Positions 1-9,624 of a DNA stretch of 12,564 nt are shown piece by piece; position 1 is the first letter of the stretch; every line of letters begins with the position of its first letter. The notes under the pieces are model-generated. The model ran no database searches and was not told where the DNA came from. It saw only the letters and a list, made by a program, of their open reading frames with translations. The position numbers were made by a program, and so were the translations under genes. This DNA comes from Sporichthyaceae bacterium (GTDB lineage: Bacteria; Actinomycetota; Actinomycetes; JACCYY01): contig JACCYY010000249.1 in the NCBI GenBank assembly GCA_013696235.1, positions 1 to 12,564 of the forward strand. Reading direction: 5' to 3'.

Positions 1-6
1 TCCGAG

Positions 7-1608
7 GTGACCGGGCTGTCGGTCCGGGTCGACGGCCCGGCGGACGTCCCGACGGTGGTGGCAACACTGGTCGATGACCGGGTGGCGTCCCGCATCGCCG
101 CCAAGGACGCCACCCTGTGGGGTGCCGAGGCCGAGCCCGAAGCCGCCAACCGGCTCGGCTGGGTCGACCTGGCGCTGCGGAGCCGCGAGCTGCTGCCCGA
201 GCTGGACGGGCTCGTCGCCGGGGCGCGCGCAGACGGGCTCGACCGGGTGGTGCTCTGCGGCATGGGCGGCTCGTCGCTGGCGCCGGAGGTGATCGCGTCG
301 GGAGCGGGCTGTCCCCTGGTCGTCCTCGACAGCACGGACCCCGCGATGGTCGGACCTGCAGTGTCCGCCGACCTGGAGCGCACGATCGTGGTCGTGTCGA
401 GCAAGAGCGGGTCGACCGTCGAGACCGACAGCCAGCGCCGCGCGTTCGTCGCGGCGTTCGAGGCCATCGGCATCGACGCGGCGTCGCGGATCGTCGTGGT
501 CACCGACCCGGGATCGCCGTTCGAGGAGCTGGCCCGGGCGGAGGGCTACCGGGCCGTGGTACTGGCCGACCCGCAGGTCGGCGGGCGCTACAGCGCGTTC
601 ACGGCGTTCGGCCTGGTTCCGTGCGCACTCGCCGGCGTCGACGTCACCGTCCTGCTCGACGAGGCGGCCGCTGTGCTGGCCGACCTCGCCGTGGACGAGC
701 CGACGAACCCGGCGCTCGTGCTGGGGGCGGCGCTCGCCAGGACCGACCCGCTGCGCGACAAGATCGCGATCGACGACCGCGACGGCGGCCTGGCCGGGTT
801 CGGCGACTGGGCCGAGCAGCTCATCGCCGAGTCCACCGGCAAGAACGGAACAGGTGTCCTCCCGGTCGTGGTGGAGCCCGACGCTCCTGAGCTCAGCTGG
901 CCGGCGAGCGACATCCTCACGGTCCGGGTCGCGGCCGACCCCACGCGGCCGCCACCGCCACCGCCGACGCACGTTCACGTCGCCGGCCCGCTCGGCGCCC
1001 AGATGATCCTCTGGGAGACGGCGACTGCCGTGGCGGGACGCCTCCTCGGGATCAACCCGTTCGACCAGCCCGATGTCGAGGAGGCGAAGAACGCGGCCCG
1101 GGCGCTGCTCGACGACCAACCCACGCCGGCCCCGGCCGACCTCGTCGACGGGGACATCGAGATCCGCGCCGTCGGCTTCGCCCTCGACGGCGTCGAGGAC
1201 CTCGCCGGTGCCGTCGAGGCACTGCTGAGCCAGCTCACGGCCACCGGGTACGTCGCGGTCATGGCCTTCCTCGACCGGCTCGGGGACGACGTCGCGCTCG
1301 AGGCGGTCAGGAGCACCATCGCGTTGCGGACCGAACGACCCACCACGTTCGGATGGGGTCCGCGCTTCCTGCACTCCACCGGTCAGTTCCACAAGGGCGG
1401 TCCCCCGCTCGGGGTGTTCCTGCAGATCACCGCGGATGCTGGTGAGGACGTCGAGGTGCCCGACCGGCCGTACACGTTCGGGCGGTTGATCGCCGCGCAG
1501 GCGGCCGGCGACGCGAACGTGCTGGCCGACCACGACCGACCCGTGCTTCGGCTGCACCTCACCGACCGCCGCAGCGGGGTGGCTCGGCTGCTCGAGGTCC
1601 TGCGATGA
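7..1608 (+). CDS. pgi: Glucose-6-phosphate isomerase
   Basis: Cytoplasmic enzyme that interconverts glucose 6-phosphate and fructose 6-phosphate, linking glycolysis to the pentose-phosphate branch encoded next to it. The 533-residue product shows the sugar-phosphate isomerase (SIS) fold motifs: GMGGSS (85-90), SSKSGSTVET (131-140), GGRYS inside family signature 1 (192-196), ESTGKNGTG (275-283), and PFDQPDVEEAK matching signature 2 (351-361). The C-terminal FLHSTGQFHKGG (454-465) resembles the Pgi half of actinobacterial transaldolase-Pgi fusions. The GTG at 7 is the best start visible, because the next residues read like the usual N-terminus. However, no in-frame stop lies upstream inside the window, so a longer or fused form is not excluded. 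Bases 7-10 read GTGA, so an upstream gene (transaldolase in related operons) could end at 8-10. A run of six prolines at 315-320 is unusual. The TGA stop overlaps the zwf start as ATGA. Confidence 0.93.
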   Translation: MTGLSVRVDGPADVPTVVATLVDDRVASRIAAKDATLWGAEAEPEAANRLGWVDLALRSRELLPELDGLVAGARADGLDRVVLCGMGGSSLAPEVIASGAGCPLVVLDSTDPAMVGPAVSADLERTIVVVSSKSGSTVETDSQRRAFVAAFEAIGIDAASRIVVVTDPGSPFEELARAEGYRAVVLADPQVGGRYSAFTAFGLVPCALAGVDVTVLLDEAAAVLADLAVDEPTNPALVLGAALARTDPLRDKIAIDDRDGGLAGFGDWAEQLIAESTGKNGTGVLPVVVEPDAPELSWPASDILTVRVAADPTRPPPPPPTHVHVAGPLGAQMILWETATAVAGRLLGINPFDQPDVEEAKNAARALLDDQPTPAPADLVDGDIEIRAVGFALDGVEDLAGAVEALLSQLTATGYVAVMAFLDRLGDDVALEAVRSTIALRTERPTTFGWGPRFLHSTGQFHKGGPPLGVFLQITADAGEDVEVPDRPYTFGRLIAAQAAGDANVLADHDRPVLRLHLTDRRSGVARLLEVLR

Positions 1609-3146
1609 GGCGGGACAGCGAGGAGCCGTCCGGGAACCCGCTTCGCGACCCGCAGGACCGGCGGCTCCCCCGCATCGCCGGTCCATGTGGCTTGGTGATC
1701 TTCGGGGTCACCGGTGACCTGTCCCGAAAGAAGCTGATGCCTGCGGTGTACGACCTGGCCAACCGCGGGCTCCTTCCGCCGGGGTTCGCGCTGGTCGGGT
1801 TCGCCCGTCGCGACTGGGCGGACCAGGACTTCGCGCAGGTCGTGCACGAGTCGGTGAAGGAGCACGCGCGGACTCCGTTTCGTGAGGAGACCTGGAAGCA
1901 GCTCGCTGAAGGGTTCCGCTTCGTGCAGGGCGACTTCGACGACGACGTCGCGTTCGACACGCTGCGCAAGACGATCGCCGAGCTCGACGTCGCGCGCGGC
2001 ACGAGCGGCAACCATGCGTTCTACCTCTCGGTGCCGCCGAAGTTCTTCCCGAACGTCGTCCAGCAGCTCAAGGAGCACGGGCTGGCCGACAGCCAGGGCG
2101 GCGCCTGGCGACGGGTCGTCATCGAGAAGCCGTTCGGCCACGACCTCGCCAGCGCGCAGGAGCTCAACCGCATCGTCGACGAGGTGTTCCCGACCGGCTC
2201 GGTGTTCCGGATCGACCACTACCTCGGCAAGGAGACCGTCCAGAACATCCTCGCCCTGCGGTTCGCCAACCAGCTCTTCGAACCGATCTGGAACGCCAAC
2301 TACGTCGACCACGTGCAGATCACGATGGCCGAGGACGTCGGGATCGGGGGCCGGGCCGGCTACTACGACGGCATCGGTGCGGCCCGCGACGTCATCCAGA
2401 ACCACCTGCTCCAGCTGCTCGCGCTCACCGCGATGGAGGAGCCGGTCTCCTTCGAGGCGCACGCGCTGCGCACGGAGAAGCAGAAGATCCTTTCGGCGGT
2501 GACGCTGCCCGACGACCTGGACCTGCACTCTGCCCGGGGCCGCTACGGCGCCGGCTGGCAGGGCGGCATCCACGTGCCTGGCTACCTCCAGGAGGAGGGC
2601 ATCACCCGCACGTCGACGACCGAGACCTTCGCCGCGCTGCGCGTCGACGTCGAGACCCGGCGCTGGGCCGGCGTCCCGTTCTACCTGCGGACCGGCAAGC
2701 GTCTCGGTCGCCGCGTGACCGAGATCGCGGTCATGTTCAAGCGGGCACCGCACCTGCCGTTCACCTCGACGGCCACAGAGGAGCTCGGCGCCAACGCGCT
2801 CGTGGTCCGCGTGCAGCCGGACGAGGGAGTCACCGTGCGTTTCGGGTCCAAGGTGCCCGGGACCGCGATGGAGGTCCGGGACGTGACCATGGACTTCGCG
2901 TACGGCGAGTCGTTCACCGAGTCCAGCCCCGAGGCCTACGAACGGCTCATCCTCGACGTGCTGCTCGGCGATCCGCCGCTGTTCCCGCGCCACGAGGAGG
3001 TCGAGCTGTCCTGGCAGATCCTCGACCCGGTGATCGAGCACTGGGAGACGCTGGGAGCACCGGAGACCTACGCCGCCGGCACCTGGGGACCGCCCTCCGC
3101 CGACGAGATGCTCGCCCGCGATGGCCGTACGTGGCGGCGACCATGA
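1605..3146 (+). CDS. zwf: Glucose-6-phosphate 1-dehydrogenase
   Basis: Catalyses the first oxidative step of the pentose-phosphate pathway: glucose 6-phosphate plus NADP+ gives 6-phosphogluconolactone and NADPH. The 513-residue length is normal for the family. Visible motifs are the dinucleotide-binding GVTGDLS (34-40) after a 30-residue actinobacterial N-terminal tail, EKPFGHD (174-180), and the active-site signature RIDHYLGKE (202-210), where D204 and H205 form the catalytic pair and K209 contacts substrate. No motif is missing. The ATG overlaps the pgi stop by 4 nt (ATGA at 1605-1608), which indicates translational coupling. The gene is followed after 16 nt by opcA, whose product is known in other actinobacteria to assemble with and activate this dehydrogenase. 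A long open frame on the opposite strand is a GC-bias artefact. Confidence 0.97.
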   Translation: MRRDSEEPSGNPLRDPQDRRLPRIAGPCGLVIFGVTGDLSRKKLMPAVYDLANRGLLPPGFALVGFARRDWADQDFAQVVHESVKEHARTPFREETWKQLAEGFRFVQGDFDDDVAFDTLRKTIAELDVARGTSGNHAFYLSVPPKFFPNVVQQLKEHGLADSQGGAWRRVVIEKPFGHDLASAQELNRIVDEVFPTGSVFRIDHYLGKETVQNILALRFANQLFEPIWNANYVDHVQITMAEDVGIGGRAGYYDGIGAARDVIQNHLLQLLALTAMEEPVSFEAHALRTEKQKILSAVTLPDDLDLHSARGRYGAGWQGGIHVPGYLQEEGITRTSTTETFAALRVDVETRRWAGVPFYLRTGKRLGRRVTEIAVMFKRAPHLPFTSTATEELGANALVVRVQPDEGVTVRFGSKVPGTAMEVRDVTMDFAYGESFTESSPEAYERLILDVLLGDPPLFPRHEEVELSWQILDPVIEHWETLGAPETYAAGTWGPPSADEMLARDGRTWRRP

Positions 3147-3162
3147 CCTGTCGGGAGCACGC

Positions 3163-4098
3163 ATGACGACCATCGATCTCACCGACACCAGCGCAAGCGC
3201 GGTGAGCTCCGCACTCATCAACGCGCGCCGCGCGGCCGGCAACCAGGCGGTCGGCATGGTGCTCACGTTCGTCGTCGTGGTCGACGAGGCGACCCACTAC
3301 GACGCGATGCGCTCAGCCCTCGATGCCGGCCGCGAACACCCCTCGCGGGTGCTGGTGGTGATCACCCGGCCTGGGCGCGGCCCGGCCCGGCTCGACGCCG
3401 AGATCCGGGTGGCCGACTCCCGACCCGGTGACACCATCGTGCTCCGGCTCTTCGGCGAGCTCGCCAAGCACGCGGACTCCGTGGTGCTGCCGCTGCTTCT
3501 CCCGGACACGCCGGTCGCGGTGTGGTGGCCGTCGAAGGCGCCTCCGGTCCCGGGTGAGGACCCGCTCGGCGTCCTTGCCCAGCGCCGGATCACCGACTCC
3601 GCGGCCAGCTCGCAGCCGATCCGGGCACTGCACCAGCGGGCGGTGTCCTACCAGCCCGGCGACACCGACCTCGCGTGGACCCGGCTCACCCCGTGGCGCG
3701 CGCTGCTGGCGGCGGCGTTGGACCAGATGCCGGGCGCGACGGTCACCGCGGCCACCGTCGAGGCGGAGCGCTCGAACCCGAGCGCGGAGATCCTGGGCAG
3801 CTGGCTGGGCGGCCGGCTCGGCGTCGAGGTGACCCGTCGGGCGTCGAGCGGACCAGGCATCACGCTCGTGCAGATGACGACGTCGGGCGGCCCGAACATC
3901 GCGCCCGGCGACGTCGTGCTCTCCCGGCCGGACGGGATCCTGGCCCAGCTCGACCTGCCCGGTGGGCCGATCCGGCCCGTGGCGCTGCGGCGGCGGGAGA
4001 CCGCGGAGCTGCTCGCCGAAGAGCTGCGCCGGCTCGACCCGGACGACGTGTACGCCACCGTCATCAAGGGATGCGCACCGACGGAGAGGTCGGCGTGA
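3163..4098 (+). CDS. opcA: Glucose-6-phosphate dehydrogenase assembly protein OpcA
   Basis: OpcA is an actinobacterial and cyanobacterial accessory protein that promotes assembly and activity of Zwf. It has no known catalytic activity of its own. The 311-residue product starts with the family's typical opening IDLTDT (4-9) and ARRAAG (21-26). It carries the conserved core LPDTPVAVWWPSKAP (113-127) and YQPGDTDLAWTRLTPWR (163-179). An in-frame ATG at 3121 would add 14 residues inside the zwf end. I chose ATG 3163 because GGGAG (3153-3157) lies 5 nt ahead of it and the protein then begins where relatives do. The gene sits between its partner zwf and pgl. Its TGA overlaps the pgl GTG as GTGA (4095-4098). 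Confidence 0.93.
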   Translation: MTTIDLTDTSASAVSSALINARRAAGNQAVGMVLTFVVVVDEATHYDAMRSALDAGREHPSRVLVVITRPGRGPARLDAEIRVADSRPGDTIVLRLFGELAKHADSVVLPLLLPDTPVAVWWPSKAPPVPGEDPLGVLAQRRITDSAASSQPIRALHQRAVSYQPGDTDLAWTRLTPWRALLAAALDQMPGATVTAATVEAERSNPSAEILGSWLGGRLGVEVTRRASSGPGITLVQMTTSGGPNIAPGDVVLSRPDGILAQLDLPGGPIRPVALRRRETAELLAEELRRLDPDDVYATVIKGCAPTERSA

Positions 4099-4868
4099 CC
4101 GCGACCGTCGTCGTGCACGCCGATGACGCGACCGTCGCCCAGGCCGTGGCGGCCCGTCTGGTCACCCGGATCGTGGACGTCCAGGCTGCCCGTGGCTTCG
4201 CGTCGGTGGTGCTCACCGGTGGCTCGATCGTGAACGACTCCCTCGCCGCGGTCGCGGGGTCGGCGCTTCGCGACACGGTCGACTGGGCGCGACTGGACCT
4301 GTGGTGGGGCGACGAACGATTCCTGCCCGAGGGCGACCCGGACCGCAACGAGACCCAAGCCCGCACCGCACTGCTGGAGTCGGTTGCCCTCGACCCGCGA
4401 CGCGTCCACCCGATGCCGGCGAGATCCGCGACGCTCCGCCGGCCCGAGGACGCAGCCGCGGCGTACGCCCGGCTGCTCCGCGACGCGTCGCGACCCGAGG
4501 ACCACGGCCCGGTGCCGACGTTCGACCTCGTGCTGCTCGGGATCGGGCCTGACGGGCATGTCGCGTCGTTGTTCCCGGAGCACCCGGCGCTCTACGCCGA
4601 CGGTGCGGTCGTGGGTGTACGGGGGGCGCCAAAGCCACCACCGGAGCGGGTGACGCTCACCCTCGCGTCGATCAACGCCGCCCGCCAGGTCTGGCTCGTC
4701 GCCACGGGTGAGGGCAAGGCCAAGGCGGTGCGCATGGCGCTGTCTGGTACCGGCCCGGTGCAGATCCCGGCCGCCGGTGTGGCCGGCCGCTCGCAGACGC
4801 TCTGGCTGCTCGACCGGGCGGCGGCCAGCGCACTCCCCCGAGGCCTGGATCGCCCCGCCTCGCCGTGA
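4095..4868 (+). CDS. pgl: 6-phosphogluconolactonase
   Basis: Hydrolyses 6-phospho-D-glucono-1,5-lactone, the Zwf product, to 6-phosphogluconate in the cytoplasm. The 257-residue length is normal for the DevB-type family, which is related to glucosamine-6-phosphate isomerase. Conserved blocks are LTGGS (40-44, a variant of the usual phosphate-binding SGGSTP, seen in actinobacterial members), WWGDERFLP (70-78) followed by DRNETQAR, and LLGIGPDGHVASLFP (147-161) with the catalytic-region GxDGH pattern. The start is GTG 4095: a purine-rich ribosome site (GGAGAGG, 4083-4089) ends 5 nt upstream, and the codon overlaps the opcA stop by 4 nt. The stop overlaps the following sulfotransferase start in another GTGA. 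Confidence 0.94.
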   Translation: MTATVVVHADDATVAQAVAARLVTRIVDVQAARGFASVVLTGGSIVNDSLAAVAGSALRDTVDWARLDLWWGDERFLPEGDPDRNETQARTALLESVALDPRRVHPMPARSATLRRPEDAAAAYARLLRDASRPEDHGPVPTFDLVLLGIGPDGHVASLFPEHPALYADGAVVGVRGAPKPPPERVTLTLASINAARQVWLVATGEGKAKAVRMALSGTGPVQIPAAGVAGRSQTLWLLDRAAASALPRGLDRPASP

Positions 4869-5776
4869 GGCCCGGGCGAGGCAGGTCACCGGGTCGCGGC
4901 AACGGTGACGACCGCCGGCTCGACTTCCTCATCGCCGGCGTGCAGAAGGGCGGTACGACCAGCCTGTACAGGATGCTCGCCCAGCACCCGCAGATCGCGT
5001 CGGCGCGCAAGGAGCTGCACTACTTCAGCGACGAGAAGCGCGACTGGTCGAGCCCGAACTACCGGCCCTACCACCGCCGGATCAGGTGGTCCGAGTCGGC
5101 CACCGTCGCCGGGGAGTCGACGCCGAGCTACGTGTTCTGGCCGGGCGCGATGGAGCGGATCAAGGCATACAACCCCGACATCCGCCTCGTGCTCTCGTTC
5201 CGCGACCCGGTCGAGCGCGCGTTCTCGCAATGGTGCATGGAGCGCGAACGCCGGGACGACATCCCGGGCTTCGGCGAGGCCATCCGGGCGGTGTCCCCGC
5301 GCCGATGGCCGCGAAGCCCCGCGGAGGCCGGCCACCCGACTCGCGCCTTCGTCGGCCGCGGCTACTACGGCGAGCAGCTCACCCACGTGCTCGGGCTGTT
5401 CCCGGCCGAGCACGTCCTGCTGCTGGACTTCCACCAGATGTTCACGGAGCTGCCGGCCTCGCTCAACCGGGTGACGGACCTCATCGGGGTCGAGCGCTTC
5501 GGTGACGTTCCTCGACAGCTCCGCGAGCGAGCCAGACCGTTGGCGATCGACGCCGAGCCCCCACGTGAGGAGGACGTGAGCCTGCTGGTGGACCGCTACG
5601 CATCCGACCTCGCCGTGTTCGAGCGTCTCTCCGGCCTGGGCGTGGCAGCCTGGCCGACCGCACGGGTGCTGGCTGGCTCGCTCGCACCGGCCGACCTGGC
5701 CCGGGCGCTCGCGGGGACGACGACATTTTCCGGCGCGCGTGGCGGCGACTCGGCGGACCGGACCGACCGGTCCTAG
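4865..5776 (+). CDS. PAPS-dependent sulfotransferase domain protein
   Basis: Predicted to move a sulfuryl group from 3'-phosphoadenosine 5'-phosphosulfate (PAPS) to an unknown acceptor. The 303-residue protein has the two cofactor motifs of the family. The 5'-phosphosulfate loop is GVQKGGTTSLY (25-35), with K28 as the expected catalytic lysine. The 3'-phosphate site is RDPVERAFS (113-121), with R113 and S121. KELHYFS (49-55) and GRGYYGEQL (164-172) resemble the heparan-sulfate N-sulfotransferase-like branch, so a glycan or lipid acceptor is a guess. There is no signal peptide or membrane segment, so it is probably cytosolic. The GTG at 4865 overlaps the pgl stop (GTGA) and has no clear ribosome site. 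No other in-frame start precedes the cofactor loop, so translation is likely coupled. It is an odd last gene for a pentose-phosphate operon. Its stop shares CTAG with rbpA. Confidence 0.88.
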   Translation: MRPGRGRSPGRGNGDDRRLDFLIAGVQKGGTTSLYRMLAQHPQIASARKELHYFSDEKRDWSSPNYRPYHRRIRWSESATVAGESTPSYVFWPGAMERIKAYNPDIRLVLSFRDPVERAFSQWCMERERRDDIPGFGEAIRAVSPRRWPRSPAEAGHPTRAFVGRGYYGEQLTHVLGLFPAEHVLLLDFHQMFTELPASLNRVTDLIGVERFGDVPRQLRERARPLAIDAEPPREEDVSLLVDRYASDLAVFERLSGLGVAAWPTARVLAGSLAPADLARALAGTTTFSGARGGDSADRTDRS

Positions 5777-6120
5777 CGCCGTCGGGGCGTCTTCTCGCGG
5801 AGCTTGGCCAGCGCCTCGGCCAGGATCGCCTCGCCCTCGGCGTCGTTGCGCCGCTCGCGGACGTAGGCGAGGTGGGTCTTGTAGGGCTCGTTCGTGGGCC
5901 GGGCCGGCGGGTTCGCCTGGTCCTGGCTCGCCGGCCAGCCGCAGCGCGGGCAGTCCCACTGCGCCGGGATCGGCGCATCCGTCGCGAAGCTCGGCCTCGT
6001 CTCGTGGCGATTCGCGCACCAGAACGACACCCGGACGCGCGGGGCGGACTCGCCCCGCTCGTCCTCGCCCATCGGACCGGCGCCGACTCGGCTTCCCCGG
6101 ATTGCATTGCCGCCCGCCAT
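5773..6120 (-). CDS. rbpA: RNA polymerase-binding protein of the RbpA family
   Basis: RbpA proteins are actinobacterial transcription factors that bind the primary sigma factor and RNA polymerase and stabilise open promoter complexes. The 115-residue product has an N-terminal tail with IRGSRVGAG (7-15). A central zinc-type core follows, with C35, H39, C57 and C60 as likely ligands (C-x3-H...C-x2-C). A basic linker leads to a C-terminal sigma-interaction helix that contains KTHLAYVRERR (81-91), comparable to the KTHW...ERR segment of characterised RbpA. It matches the secG-linked version of the family rather than the best studied Mycobacterium and Streptomyces proteins, so its exact role may differ. 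The ATG is 1 nt after the secG stop, and the ribosome site is weak. The TAG stop is the reverse strand of the convergent gene's stop. Confidence 0.88.
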   Translation of the reverse strand: MAGGNAIRGSRVGAGPMGEDERGESAPRVRVSFWCANRHETRPSFATDAPIPAQWDCPRCGWPASQDQANPPARPTNEPYKTHLAYVRERRNDAEGEAILAEALAKLREKTPRRR

Positions 6121-6121
6121 G

Positions 6122-6355
6122 TCAGCCCGCTTTCAGGAGGAGGCCCAGCGCGACGATCGACGCGAACCAGATGATTCCGAGACCGACCGTGATCCGGTCG
6201 AGGTTGCGCTCGGCAACCGACGAGCCGCCTACGGAGGTGGAGACGCCCCCACCGAAGAGGTCCGAGAGCCCGCCGCCCTTCCCCTTGTGCAGGAGGATGA
6301 GCAAGATCAAGAGCAGGCTCGACAGGACGAGCACGACTTGGAAGGCGATCTGCAC
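6122..6355 (-). CDS. secG: Preprotein translocase subunit SecG
   Basis: Small integral-membrane subunit of the SecYEG channel that assists protein export. The 77-residue product has two hydrophobic helices (about residues 4-22 and 55-75). They are joined by a glycine-rich cytoplasmic loop with the family pattern HKGKGGGLSDLFGGG (23-37) and VAERNLDR (47-54). Length is normal. The start is GTG 6355. An AAGGGG stretch lies about 13 nt upstream, so the ribosome site is poor or spaced far away. The gene lies 117 bp after tpiA, with possible promoter and hairpin elements between them, and 1 nt before rbpA. This is a usual actinobacterial neighbourhood. SecG is not functionally tied to glycolysis. 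Confidence 0.95.
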   Translation of the reverse strand: MQIAFQVVLVLSSLLLILLILLHKGKGGGLSDLFGGGVSTSVGGSSVAERNLDRITVGLGIIWFASIVALGLLLKAG

Positions 6356-6385
6356 GGCCCGGTCCAGGCCCCTTCTCGAGAGCGT

Positions 6386-6407
6386 CGGCGCACCGGTCGA
6401 TGCGCCG
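6386..6407. repeat. Inverted repeat between tpiA and secG
   Basis: CGGCGCA (6386-6392) and TGCGCCG (6401-6407) are perfect complements separated by 8 nt. They could form a 7-bp hairpin in the secG leader or in a transcript reading through from tpiA. No run of T follows on the minus strand, so it is not a standard intrinsic terminator. A second shorter pair (CCGGC 6422-6426, GCCGG 6432-6436) lies nearby. In DNA this GC-rich such pairs can arise by chance. Confidence 0.4.
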
Positions 6408-6413
6408 GTGGAC

Positions 6414-6441
6414 AGGGTACCCCGGCGACGTGCCGGCCCAA
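6414..6441 (-). promoter_or_regulatory. Candidate promoter for secG-rbpA
   Basis: Reading the minus strand, TTGGGC (6441-6436) is followed after 16 nt by TACCCT (6419-6414). These resemble the TTGNNN and TANNNT elements of actinobacterial primary-sigma promoters. A start near 6407 would give a leader of about 50 nt to the secG GTG. The -10 box overlaps a GGGTACCC palindrome (6415-6422). The matches are short, so this is tentative; read-through from tpiA is the alternative. Confidence 0.28.
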
Positions 6442-6472
6442 CCGATGATGACCGGTGATGAACTGGCCGGCG

Positions 6473-7273
6473 TCAGCGCGGGCCAGCGGCGTTCCGGCAG
6501 ATGCTGACGAACTCGTTCGGGTCGAGGCTCGCCCCGCCGACCAACGCGCCGTCGATGTCCGGCTGATCCATGATGGCGCCCACGTTGCTCGACTTGACCG
6601 AGCCGCCGTACAGCACCCGCAGCCCGCCGGCGACCTCCCGGCCCGGCTCTTGGCCCACCCGGTCACGGACCAGACCCCGAATCGCCCGGCAGACCTCCTG
6701 CGCGTTCTCCGGCGTCGCGACCTCGCCGGTGCCGATCGCCCACACCGGCTCGTACGCGACGACGATCGAGCCGAGCTGCTCCGGGGAGAGCCCGACCACG
6801 GCGCGGTCGAGCTGGGCCAGGGTGTGCCCCACGTGCTCCCCGGCCTGGCGCACGTCGAGGCCCTCTCCGACGCAGAGGATCGGGACCAGCCCGTGCCGGA
6901 GCGCCGCATGCAGCTTGGCGTTGACGAGAGCGTCGTCCTCCTGGTGGTTCGCCCGACGCTCGGAGTGCCCGACGACGACGTACGTGCAGGCCAGCTTGGC
7001 GAGCATGCTTCCGCTCACGTCGCCGGTGTGCGCCCCGTCGTCGTGGGGCGAGAGGTCCTGCGCGCCGTACCCGATGCGCAGCCGATCGCCCATGACGAGT
7101 GTCTGGACCGACCGGAGGTCGGGAAAGGGCGGGAGGACGACCACGTCGACGGCGTCGTAGTCCTTGTCGCGGAGCGCGAACGCCAGCTTCTGGACCGTGA
7201 CGATCGCCTCGAGGTGGTTCAGGTGCATCTTCCAGTTGCCGGCCATGAGCGGCCGGCGGGCGGTGGCGGCCAT
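6473..7273 (-). CDS. tpiA: Triose-phosphate isomerase
   Basis: Interconverts dihydroxyacetone phosphate and glyceraldehyde 3-phosphate in cytoplasmic glycolysis and gluconeogenesis. The 266-residue TIM-barrel protein has all catalytic residues: N13 and K15 in AGNWKMH (11-17), H103 in VVGHSERR (100-107), and E175 in the signature [11 protein letters not shown] (173-183). The phosphate-binding [10 protein letters not shown] and GGASL near the C-terminus are also present. It starts at ATG 7273 with a strong ribosome site, AAGGAG (7286-7281 on the minus strand), 7 nt away. It is the third gene of gap-pgk-tpiA and lies 26 nt after pgk. Confidence 0.97.
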   Translation of the reverse strand: MAATARRPLMAGNWKMHLNHLEAIVTVQKLAFALRDKDYDAVDVVVLPPFPDLRSVQTLVMGDRLRIGYGAQDLSPHDDGAHTGDVSGSMLAKLACTYVVVGHSERRANHQEDDALVNAKLHAALRHGLVPILCVGEGLDVRQAGEHVGHTLAQLDRAVVGLSPEQLGSIVVAYEPVWAIGTGEVATPENAQEVCRAIRGLVRDRVGQEPGREVAGGLRVLYGGSVKSSNVGAIMDQPDIDGALVGGASLDPNEFVSICRNAAGPR

Positions 7274-7299
7274 CGGCGCGCTCCTTCGGGTGTGATCGG

Positions 7300-9614
<2,315 letters not shown>

Positions 9615-9624
9615 GCGCGGTGGC

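Noticed and set aside
1383..3266. 627-codon open frame on the minus strand opposite zwf
   Set aside because: It lies antisense to an intact zwf, is rich in Arg, Val and Glu from mirrored GC codons, and has no recognisable domain. It is a typical high-GC shadow.
4040..4060. Loss of the canonical SGGSTP motif as a sign of a dead 6-phosphogluconolactonase
   Set aside because: The LTGGS variant is usual in actinobacterial members, and the other active-site blocks are intact.
3648..4889. 413-codon minus-strand open frame opposite opcA and pgl
   Set aside because: It spans two real genes and their junction, with low-complexity Arg/Ser-rich sequence and no motif.
4886..6019. 377-codon minus-strand open frame opposite the sulfotransferase
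   Set aside because: It covers the sulfotransferase in antisense and runs into rbpA in another frame. Composition is that of a shadow frame.
6386..6436. Intrinsic terminator after tpiA
   Set aside because: The inverted repeats are short and no T run follows on the minus strand, so I list only a repeat.
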